From Rattus norvegicus (lineage: Eukaryota; Chordata; Mammalia; Rodentia; Muridae), in contig NC_086023.1 of NCBI RefSeq assembly GCF_036323735.1, forward strand, positions 17,347,501 through 17,411,500: a DNA stretch of 64,000 nt, read 5' to 3'. Positions 48,333 through 57,628 of the stretch are shown here, in pieces (the stretch's first letter is position 1; each line of letters begins with the position of its first letter). Made by a program: the position numbers and the translations under genes. The notes below the pieces were generated by a model. It was not told the DNA's origin, searched no databases, and was given only the letters and a program-made list of their open reading frames with translations.

Positions 48333-48694
48333 GGTGGGAGACTTTAAATCCTCATGATTTCTTCAAACTGATGGTGAATGTTTGCTACACCTTCATTAGT
48401 CTGGTTTAGTAAATACGTTCTGAAACCAACAGCAGAACGATTGTGTTTTTATGCCGTTTGTTACAAATCACTATAAAACATAAGCACCACCCCCTTTCCT
48501 CCAATCCCGGCAAGTCAGTCTGGGAGGGATATACAGGTTCAGGTTCAGTCCTTTCAAAGTTTTCACACATGTTTTTTCCTGCTACTCAGTCAGGTACAAG
48601 TGTATTTTCTCTTTACAAGGCAACATGGGCACTGAACAGTGAGGGTTCCACCAGGGTGAAGGAGGGCACAGAGGTCATGCCTCCCAGCACTTAC

Positions 48695-48763
48695 TTAAGC
48701 TCTTGAGAGTTGGCAGCCATGAGGGACTTCAGAGTCTTATCTGCTAGAGGACATCCAGAGACA
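48695..48763 (-). CDS. St18: St18 coding exon, end of zinc finger 3 and linker
   Basis: This 69-nt exon is phase 2 to 2 and encodes VSGCPLADKTLKSLMAANSQ, then EL and two bases of a Lys codon. The Cys in VSGCP is the fourth zinc ligand of finger 3, whose first three ligands are in the preceding exon. The remaining residues are the inter-finger linker. Acceptor ctctgtag, donor gtaagtgctg. The junction to the exon at 46754 gives ELK followed by CPTPGC. Confidence 0.94.
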
Positions 48764-49443
48764 CTACAGAGGGAAGAGGAAGAAAAGTCCAGCACTGACA
48801 TCGACAGATCTGATGCACAGTATGTCCTGCATTTGTGATTTACATTAAGTTATGGGTGACCAGGAATGGAAAAGAATTAACTGGGATTGAATCTCATTTT
48901 ACTATTAAGGAACATGGTCTTAAGGCGGTTTCAATTATTGTTGCAAACTAGATTTGCTATTTATCAACCGAAGGGCTATAATCTACTGAGAACTCAGTGA
49001 TCAGCAGTGGCTGGCCATCCATTCTCACTGCTGCATCATCCACAGTGAAACCTCCACTTTCAGTCACAGCCCACAGGAAAGGAGATGCTACATCAGGAAA
49101 ACAAAGAGATCCTTTCATTGTTCAGCCTCATAACACCTTTATTTATTTGTTCAGGACCAGAAATGCCACCTCCATAGTGAGAAGCCCCTGTGCTTTCTTT
49201 GTTTAATGCTAGATGGGCTATAACCTGACATGAACCCTGGGTTGGTCTGGAACCAGGACCAGAATACTCCTTTTAACAAGAATCCTTATGTCCACGGGCC
49301 ATATCTAAATCTCTGAACAATACAATAACCTCCACTTTTAACTAACTCATGCATCATTTCCTAATTTAGAGAGCAGCTTGAGTTTGCAAGATGCAACAGA
49401 CCAAGATGATGAGACCCTAAGCACACACAAGGGCATTTGGTAC
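48764..49443 (-). other. St18 intron inside zinc finger 3
   Basis: This 680-bp intron splits finger 3 at the same serine codon where finger 4 is split. No repeat was recognised in it. Confidence 0.92.
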
Positions 49444-49506
49444 CTGCGGTGAGATGCATAGTTGCCTGTGACATGGCCGCTTCCATCACACCCTGGCGTG
49501 GGGCAG
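49444..49506 (-). CDS. St18: St18 coding exon, zinc finger 3 (5' half)
   Basis: This 63-nt exon encodes CPTPGCDGSGHVTGNYASHR, the two Cys and the His ligand of a MYT1-type C2HC finger (C-X4-C-X12-H-X5-C). The final Cys lies in the next exon. Acceptor gccacag, donor gtacc. Both boundaries are phase 2 (AC|C for Thr at the start, AG|T for Ser at the end), so the exon can be skipped in frame, though skipping would destroy the finger. MYT1-family fingers bind an AAAGTTT-like core (family knowledge). The peptide is identical to that of the exon at 46754-46816. Confidence 0.95.
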
Positions 49507-51852
49507 CTGTGGCAGCAGAAAAACACATTGTGAGTATCAAGTGCATTTCAGAGAGGGTTTTCTTCCTGACAAATTACAAAGCATTTTCTCCTTTCAAGCC
49601 TGTACTGCTTAGGAAATGCAAAGTCCAAAGCATTAAATTCAGAGATAAAAAGGAGATTTTATAGGAAGGAAAAAAGTAAGCATAGCATGTCCAGCCACTT
49701 CCTTAGTTATTTGTCTTTTAATGTTTTGTCCAGATTTCCAATTCACACAATGTGGGAAGTGATGCTAACATGTTGACATAGCATAACACAATGGTCATAT
49801 AACATCTGAGTCAACACTCAATGCTGTTCTGTTTTCTGAAAAGATAAATTTCCACAGCCCCCCAAATGAGAACAGAAATCCTGGCAGTAGCCCTATGATA
49901 CATTATAAAAAGGAATCTTTCTTCAGAGTCTTAAAGCTACTTAGTATCTCTGAAAGTTTAGAAATTACAAAGAAGAAAACCTCTGTCTGATATGTAAATT
50001 GTTATTTACAGGGGAAAGTTACTGGTTACAGAGAAATAAACAAGAGATTTAGTTACAAAACCTCTTGAGTAGTTTCCCTCAAAGCTGTAACTACACAGCA
50101 ACTCCTAATTCCCAGCCAGTCCCAAAACAAATTCAAGGACATCTGTCAAAGGTAGCCCACTGTGACCTGTGTCTCTTCACATTTCTCACAGACTTCTGTC
50201 TTAGACTCCTATATTTTTAAAAAAAACCTCACAGGAAGTTTGTTATCCTCAGGAGGTACCTTTCCAATTAGAGAATCCTTAGTTTTCTAAACACTTAAGT
50301 CTTTAGATGCTATTGACATTACTCATTTAGAGTGCACAGATGGACTGAAGCTGCTATCTGTGGTCACGTTAAGGATCTGAGAGAAAGGCAGCTCCATCAT
50401 TCAGGCATACATAGCGTTTTCACTGGTATCCTGCCCAGAGCAAAGTTTTTCCTGTTCGTGCATATTAAATTGAGAATGAGGTTCTTCTGAAGAAACTTTG
50501 GGGATTAACATTATGATACTAACCTCCTCTAAATAGTTTCCCCTTGAGGCACTTATCAATTGTTTTAGGTAAAGATGATATGAATATTAGGGATTTTAGA
50601 GGGATGTTTGCTTTTCAGGGACTGATCTAAATTGGAGCCATTTAATTCTTCTTCTGTCCCTGATTCAGGATGGGATATAGACTGACTGACTGATTTATTG
50701 ACTGACTGACTGACTAACTAACTAACTATGTATGCATATATATATGTATATATATATATATGTTTAAAAAACTAAAAAAGTAATGGAGATTATATTCAGG
50801 CTGAGTTATCATTTTGGTAAACATTTATCCTTTAAATACAGAAAAAAATCTTTGAACATTGTTTAATTGGAAAATGCAGGTCTGTCAAGTGTTTGGAAAT
50901 TTGTATGCCCAAATAGTGTTCTAAAGGCACTGTGTTCATTTTATTTCTCTTTTATTTTCAACTATGTTCATTAAGACTGCCAAAAGATACAAAGAAGTTA
51001 TACTGATTTTAAACCAATTATCTGTAAATTACCAATGAAGATACTGTAACATATAAATTTGATTAGATGAAAAATTAAGGCTTTGTGGTATAATAAGGTC
51101 AAAAGAATAAATAACTAGTGGCAATATTATTTCTGACAGGAAAGTGATATTCTTAATTGAGTTCCTGTAGGCTTCTGATATCAGGTGTCAATTCAAATCT
51201 ATAGTGAAAAATATTATGTAATATTACATAGGGTGATATATTCTTGGGGGAATTTCTGATAAAATTACAAAGTTAAAGGGTGGAAACTAGGTATTTTTCT
51301 TCAACACAAGACCAAAGGCAACAGAGAAAAGTGTCCATGGATCAAAACTTCCAAATTTTGATCCACAAGCCATAATTAACCTTTATTTTCTTCTCAATGG
51401 ATGAAGTCTGATACTTTGTAGCAGTGACCAAAGGATGAATAACACAGGGGTACAATGTGATGGTTTGATTCATGTAGACTTTGTATCTCTTCTGAGTCAA
51501 AAAACCCAAAGAGGAATGAAAATCGTCCTTTCTTAAGACATGCTTTTTTAGAGTTTTACAAGGTTAGCTGACTTTCTGAAGTCAGGACTTGGATACTGTG
51601 AACCAAAACATCTTTAACTGAAAATCTGTAACTGTAAGTATGTCTATCTTGTTTTTAAAGGACAGAGTTCCTACCTCTTACATACATACATTGGAAGGTC
51701 CTAGTGTAGTGCTGAGAGCTAGGTACGTGCTAACTAGTTCAGCTTTCCTAAATAGTTTCAACTTTCATGTATAATCCACTGTCACTCTCAGTTGTAAATT
51801 TATGTCTCTGAATTGCAGAATCTCTTCGGGCAGGCGGCTGAGCATGACTTAC
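49507..51852 (-). other. St18 intron (finger 3 / linker exon)
   Basis: This 2.35-kb intron is mostly unique AT-rich sequence with a compound tetranucleotide/TA microsatellite at 50681-50762. No coding signal was seen. Confidence 0.9.
50681..50762 (+). repeat. compound (ACTG)n(ACTA)n(TA)n microsatellite
   Basis: Tetranucleotide blocks pass from actg to acta and then to a TA run. Confidence 0.95.
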
Positions 51853-51968
51853 GTGATTAATTCTTTCTTGAGATCTCGTGTGTGGAGCTTGGGCTTTGGA
51901 CTTGGAATAGAGGCCTCTCCAGCAAACTTTTTTTCCTCTAAATTTTCTAGGGAGTTCACAGGGTCTTT
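51853..51968 (-). CDS. St18: St18 coding exon (linker before zinc finger 3)
   Basis: This 116-nt exon runs phase 0 to 2. It encodes KDPVNSLENLEEKKFAGEAS, then a Pro/Lys-rich stretch, then HTRDLKKELI, and ends with the first two bases (AC) of a Thr codon. The acceptor is ttttccag and the donor gtaagtcatg. It joins without loss of frame to EEEKE of the MYT1-domain exon at 57383 and to the finger exon at 49444, giving ELIT followed by the first finger cysteine. The peptide is a charged, probably disordered linker with no catalytic features. Several overlapping open frames here, on both strands, are shadows. Confidence 0.92.
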
Positions 51969-53331
51969 CTGGAAAACAAACAACAGTCAAAACAAACAAA
52001 CGAACAAACAACAAAGGTAAGTGGGAGAGAAGGAGGCAGAAGACATTAGGAAACTCTGTTAAGGCAACTGGATTTGAAGCTATTGGTGTCAGGTTTGAGC
52101 TTGGCTTGAAGACTTGGCTAGAGTACTGCAAAGGATTTACATAAAGAATAAACAGATAATAAATAAAAGGATATATTTTGATTGTTATAGACCTTTATCT
52201 GAAGAGTGAGGGATTATAATTGAGAAGGAAACTCTGTTAAAGGGTCACATCTTTGTGACTATGAAGACATTTCTTGAACTGTAGGGCTGTTAGTATATTA
52301 TATTAGGGTGGCTCACATTTTTCTCATTAAATAAACATGCCCCAGTGAACTCAGGAATCATGGTTTTCCATGTTCAGCTATCATAGCAGCAGCAAAACAA
52401 AAGGAACACTGCGCCACAGAACAGGCACTAGTAGAAATACCTCAATTGATGCCATTTTATGCCCAATTAACAGACACCAGTGTGGAACAATACCATCCTT
52501 CAGATTGTTTGTGCTGCTAAAGTATTTTGTGTTACTTTACTGATCAAAAAATAGTTGCTACCAATATGTACTGGAAGGGTAATGTGTCCTTGTATAAACT
52601 GCAGCGAATGGCTGTTTCAATGCCCCCGCCACCATCTGCAGCAAGGTAGGCCAGTGAAGTGGTGAAGCTTGTTTTTAAAGCTTTACTATGAAAATGGCTG
52701 AAGTGAAAGGTTCCCTGAGCATGGAGATTTACACCCGCCCATTCTCCCACTCACTCTAATATGGATTTGGCTCAGGAGCAGTTCCATTCTAGCTTAGCCT
52801 CTCCTTAGCATGTCCATTTACAGCCGAGCACGAGGAGGTTTCTGGTTGACGGTTAAATCTGTGTCTTACAGAATGTGGGATTATGGAAGGATTTTAAAGG
52901 AAATGAACAATATTAAAGCTCAAACTATTATACAGCTAAAATGTATATAAAACAATGTTGGTTAGATGTATGCTATTTAATTTGGCATGGCAAAGTGTTA
53001 TAAAAGGTTTTTCCAAGATGGCTTTGTTCGCCTTTTAAATATTTTATAACTTTTAAAAGTGTAGACTCTTTTTATGCTTTCAATTGTTTGTATTTTCTGG
53101 TTTTGCTTTAAGTCCTACTCTGCAAACCTGCAGAGAAAGTAAATACATGTGGCCACAACTAAAAGAATTGTCAGGATTATTTCTGATACAGAAACATATT
53201 ATACTAGATGAATTTTCAAATAGCATCCAGTGTAGAATTAAGTAATGTTTTTCATACTGTTATTTAACACTTAAAAAAGTATAGTTTTGAAAATAGTAAT
53301 TTTGTTCTGTGTAAGATGTCCTAGCAAAACT

Positions 53332-53354
53332 CACGCACACGTGTGTGCGTGTGC

Positions 53355-53390
<36 letters not shown>

Positions 53391-53392
53391 AT
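53332..53392 (+). repeat. (CA)(GT)n alternating microsatellite
   Basis: 61 strictly alternating bases starting cacgcacacgtgtgtgcg and ending in a long GT run. Confidence 0.96.
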
Positions 53393-54091
53393 TTAGAGAG
53401 AACACGTGTGTAACCAGATCCTTCAATGTACAGATGGAAGGTTATATTGATTTCAGTAAAGACCAGAACATAATGGTAACATGAATAACAGATAATAGCA
53501 TCTGGCACTTTTAAAATTTTAAGCCCTGAAATCTTTGGAGAACTGACAGTTGAATAAAGCTGACAGCCCTAGTTATTTCTCAGTGCTTTCCTTTTGAGAT
53601 ATTTTGAATTTTTTCCAGATTCAGGATATTTTTTAGAGGGCATCTGGACAGGCTATTTCACTGAGAGAGATAGACAATATTTTCTGAAAATTACCACAAA
53701 AATTAAGCAACTGTTGTGCATATGAACTAGATAACAATGAATTAGAAATAATCACTCAATTTCCGGTGGTGTGAGAGCTGTGAGGTAGGGGCAAATGGGA
53801 AAAAATACTTTCAGGTTTTCAAACATTCACAATGAACTACTGAGGTGTACACAGTGTCCCTACACAAGCACAGCAAAGGGACCCTTCCTCAGTCACATCC
53901 TACGGATTTGTCAGTGTATCAGGCTTTAGTCCTCATCCTTGGACCTTCCAAGGCACAGATAGCTTCCACACACCTTACCCAAACAATCTCTTTCCTCTTC
54001 CTCTTTCATTTTCTCCTCTGACACTTCTTTTCTCCTTTGAAATGTTTCTTAGTATTCCCTAGCAATCTCTATTGTTTGTTTCTTTCTTCTT

Positions 54092-54164
54092 CCTCTGTCT
54101 TTGTCTCTCTCTCTCTATCTCTGTCTCTCTCTCTGTCTCTCTGTTTATCTCTCTCTTTCTTTCT
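54092..54164 (+). repeat. (TC)n low-complexity tract
   Basis: Pyrimidine-rich tctctct blocks with interspersed gtct/atct. Confidence 0.93.
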
Positions 54165-54381
54165 AAATACATTTGCCCCACTTTCCTTTTGTTTTTTGTC
54201 CAAGCTGATCACTTAATTTGTGTAATACAAGGACCAACAACCATACCTTCCTGTGTATCAATTCTCCTCTCTGGAAATGTTAGTAAACTTGTTTCACAGA
54301 ATGGTTGGGATAATGTGACATGCTTCAGAAGGAGTCCTTGTCTTTTTTTTTAGTGTATGTGGTGTTCCTTTGATGTCTTCT

Positions 54382-54478
54382 TCTTTTTTTTTTCTTTTTT
54401 TCAGAGCTGGGGACCGAACCCAGGGCCTTGCACTTGCTAGGCAAGTGCTCTACCACTGAGCTAAATCCCCAACCCCTT
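54382..54478 (-). mobile_element. ID element (BC1-type SINE)
   Basis: The same tRNA-Ala-derived body as the copy at 2951 with a few substitutions and an A-rich tail. Perfect 14-bp target duplication ctttgatgtcttct at 54368-54381 and 54479-54492. It lies sense to St18. Confidence 0.95.
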
Positions 54479-54884
54479 CTTTGATGTCTTCTAAACAAGG
54501 ATTCTGAATACAAATTACTTAATCCATGTTACTTTTCAAAAATGGTATCTATCAAGCCTCATACTTGTTACCTTCAAGATTCAATACAGTATGTGAAAAA
54601 TACTCTCTTTTCAGAGAATACCTTGGTACGGATGACACAACAAAAAACAAAGATACGTAACTGTACCAGGGAGTTCCAATGATTGAATATCACTTTTGTG
54701 TGAGTCTCCACCAACTATACAAATATCTACAAATGAAGCATTTTTGTTCACTCAGGAAATCACGGTGTGTCTATTCACAGAGAGCATCCCAAAGTCTTCC
54801 CAGACTGTGTCACTGGGATAGAATTTCAAGGTGCCTTTTAGACCTGAAGTAAGCCATTGAGAACTAGATTGAAGAACCGTTCCC

Positions 54885-55052
54885 CATGATTGTTCGGGGG
54901 AGGGCAGTAATGGGGGGAGGATGGGAGGGGAACACCCATATAGAAGGGGAGGGGAAGGGGCTAGGGGGATGCTGGCCTGGAAACTGGGAAAGGGAATAAC
55001 AATTGAAATGTAAATAAGAAATACCCAATTTAATAAAGATGGAGGAAAAAAA
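54885..55052 (+). mobile_element. 5'-truncated L1 3' end with target duplication
   Basis: Only about 170 bp of the L1 3' UTR is present: the G-rich tract, ggaaactgggaaagggaataac and an A-rich tail. Near-identical to 45900-46068. The flanks aagaaccgttccc (54872-54884) and aagaaccattccc (55053-55065) match at 12 of 13 positions. Confidence 0.88.
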
Positions 55053-56099
55053 AAGAACCATTCCCTTTCTCCCTCCTTCTTTCTCTTCCTTTCTCCTGCT
55101 ATGTGTATGTGTGTGTGTCCCTGCACGTGCACAGAGAAATGAAACACAGTCACAAATATATGGTGGTGTAGGGAAAAGCATAAAACATTTGGATACATAC
55201 AACTACCAAGATGAATCCAAATGTTTCTTTTTAAAAAATTTTATAAAAACGATTGGAAAGCAAAGATAAAAATGTTGTTAGTAGACTCATTTTTTGACAC
55301 TTGATTATAAGCATGATAGACGAGAAGGTAGTGGCAGAAGGCACAGACGTGTAGTGACAGCCATACTGTCCTGGATACCCTATGTGAAAGAAACACACAC
55401 TCCAAGGCTCATTTTCTGCATTACAACTCAGGATCACATCCTCCTGGCTGATACAAAGCACCGAGATGGTAGGAAGGTTTCTAATACATAAACTGACCAA
55501 GGATAGGTCAACATAGACACATAGTCAAGGGGAGAATGTTTAAAAGCCTTTTGTCACATGATGTTTAGCTATCAGAACATGCTGGAATTCCTTTCATAGA
55601 AGAATGTGATGCAGTTGTAGCTACGCTGTACCACCCTGTTTCCCTTGACATGGAATGAATTCTGTTCCACGCATGTCAGCTCTCAGCACCCTGCCTGCTA
55701 CCTCTTCGGCTCCACTGGTGCGTGGGAGAGGGGTGTAACTTTGGTTTGTCTGCATATACAGGATGGCAGTGGGAGAAGTTTGTAGTCAGCACTGCAGACC
55801 AATATACTGCCTGTGACAGTAAAAGTCTTTGGGGTTTTAAAGCATAACAGAATCTTCCAGTTAGGGTTATTTAACTGATGGTGTCTATGTAAAGATCTGA
55901 GAAACTCCAGCTAGGTCGGTACAGTAGTGTCAGACTAAGGGAAGCGGCTACTGCGTTAGTCTATTCACTCTCCAAGTAGTGGTACAGATCATCATGGATG
56001 ATGTTGATACAAGGGATCCTGGGGCCAGGGTTTGTTCCAGATGATTGTCTCTGATCACCACAGTGGGTACCTGCTTGTGCTACCTTTGCTAGATCATTA

Positions 56100-56220
56100 A
56101 GAAAGAATCTCACTGTGTAGTGAGCCTTGAAGCTGGCCTTGAACTCACAATCTTCCTGCCTTAGATTCTTTCATGCTGGAATTAAAGACTTGCAGGTATG
56201 TACCCCATGCTTATCTTTTT
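56100..56220 (-). mobile_element. B1-like SINE fragment
   Basis: Contains tctcactgtgtagtgagccttgaagctggccttgaactcaca and ctggaattaaagacttgcagg. Antisense, diverged. Confidence 0.65.
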
Positions 56221-57084
56221 ACCCCAGCCTTTGGTGTGAGTCCTTTCTAATACTATGTGCAGGCCTGAGGGCAGGCGTGCACCCTGGTGGAGATGAGACC
56301 TTTTTGTTTAGTATATCTCCTGGACCTCACTGCTTATCCCTAGAGACACCGGAAGGAATATGTAGAAGAGGGGAGAAAAGGAATGGAGAATCTCCTAGCC
56401 TGTGGTCGCTTCTGTAGATGTTGACTCTAATTTCTGAGACAGTAGACAAAAAATCAAATTTGATACCCTCTCCTGTCCCAACCAAAGTCTCTGAAAACTT
56501 AAATAGCTGAACAAGATCATTAGTATTTCTGGAGTCCCTTAAACACAGCACCTGGAAAGCTCATTGACAACAAACCTGATCAATATCACAATAGGACCTC
56601 TTACATCCATCAGCAGGTTACCTTTGTAATTATGTAGGACCTAAGCATCTGCTCAGGCCAAGCCAATAGCTCACTCTACAGAAACAAGGAGGGCTGGATG
56701 CTTTTCACCCTGTCACAAATTTGGCTCATGAGTTTGTCTTGTGGACTTTGGGATAGATTCCACCTACATGTCCAGGATATGTGTCCCTCTAGTTACTCAA
56801 ACAACCTTTCACAGGCATGCCCACACTTAGACACATGGCTCTGGCATTTCAAGATTCTTACTGTCCCAAGCTCAGTTTCACTCTGATTTAAACTGTGTTA
56901 TTGAGGTAACCATTTAGTGTTGAGTAATGCATTGATCCTTACAGGCCGCTGTGAGGACAACTCCCACCATTGTATGAATAAAATACACTTTAATGATGTT
57001 TATCTAGGCAAATGACCTGAAAAGTTGACTCCATTAATAAGTTTCATCTAAAGTTTAAAAGCATTATTTTATTACGATCTAAAA

Positions 57085-57260
57085 CAAGGCATCAGCACTG
57101 AGGAAATGGCTCTTGCTCTTCACACAGAGGCCCTGGGTTCAGTTTGCAGCACTCACATGGTGGCTTATAGTCATCTATAGCTCCTGTTCCATGGGGTCTG
57201 ACCCCTTCTTGTGATGTTCATATCAGGCATCAGGCGTGCATGTGGTATTCATAAATAAAC
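57085..57260 (+). mobile_element. B2/B3-like SINE
   Basis: Reads gcactgaggaaatggctcttgctcttcacacagaggccctgggttcagtttgcagcactcacatggtggct, the sense B2 family order, diverged. Confidence 0.7.
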
Positions 57261-57382
57261 AGAGGCAAACTTTCCCGTAAAAATAAAATGGAAATCTAAA
57301 GCAAGGCTTCACTTTTTGTGAAGACAGGAATGTGAAAGAGACTTTAGGGTAGAAATCTCGTTGATAGCCATTGACACAATAC

Positions 57383-57628
57383 CTCTTTCTCCTCCTCTGT
57401 CTTCCCGTGGGATTTGCTATAGTTGATAGGCACATTCCAGCCTTCTTGGTCACAGAGAGCCTGATAGAAGGCAGCATTGACCAGAAGGCTGCTTGCTTTG
57501 AATGGGGATGAGGATGGGGTTGCAATTGTAGTGTGTGAGGAAGTCGGGGGTATAGACTTGTCGAGGATTCGATGTTTTTTCATGCTTAAGTCCAACGTGC
57601 CGTTTTCATCCACTTCTATCTCAGCTCC
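57383..57628 (-). CDS. St18: St18 coding exon (MYT1 domain), first coding exon seen in window
   Basis: St18 is a nuclear MYT1-family C2HC zinc-finger transcription factor, reported as a repressor, with roles in neural cells and pancreatic islets (family knowledge). This exon encodes 82 residues, beginning GAEIEVDENGTLDLSMKK and ending HGKTEEEKE. It forms the conserved MYT1 domain, including the LVNAAFYQALCDQEGWNVP core that lies just N-terminal to the main finger cluster. The acceptor is a pyrimidine tract followed by ctccatcag at the high-coordinate end; the donor gtattg lies below 57383. The exon is 246 nt, phase 0 to 0, so it can be skipped in frame. An open frame reads 12 codons past the donor before a stop, which I treat as intron. 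The upstream exons with fingers 1-2 are outside the window. Confidence 0.93.

Larger units (their letters stand above)
46817..48694 (-). other. St18 intron (finger 4 / finger 3 end)
   Basis: This 1.88-kb intron carries a B1, a B3-like SINE and a 51-bp SINE fragment with target duplication. The stretch 47530-48260 is AT-rich unique sequence. Confidence 0.9.
51969..57382 (-). other. St18 intron (linker exon / MYT1-domain exon)
   Basis: This 5.4-kb intron contains GT and TC microsatellites, an ID element, a 5'-truncated L1 with target duplication, a B1 fragment and a B2/B3-like SINE near 57090. The stretches 52100-53270 and 55300-56100 show nothing recognisable. Confidence 0.9.

Noticed and set aside
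57344..57382. Alternative C-terminus VLCQWLSTRFLP after the MYT1-domain exon
   Set aside because: It lies past a valid GT donor whose splicing to 51968 keeps the known family sequence; treated as intron.
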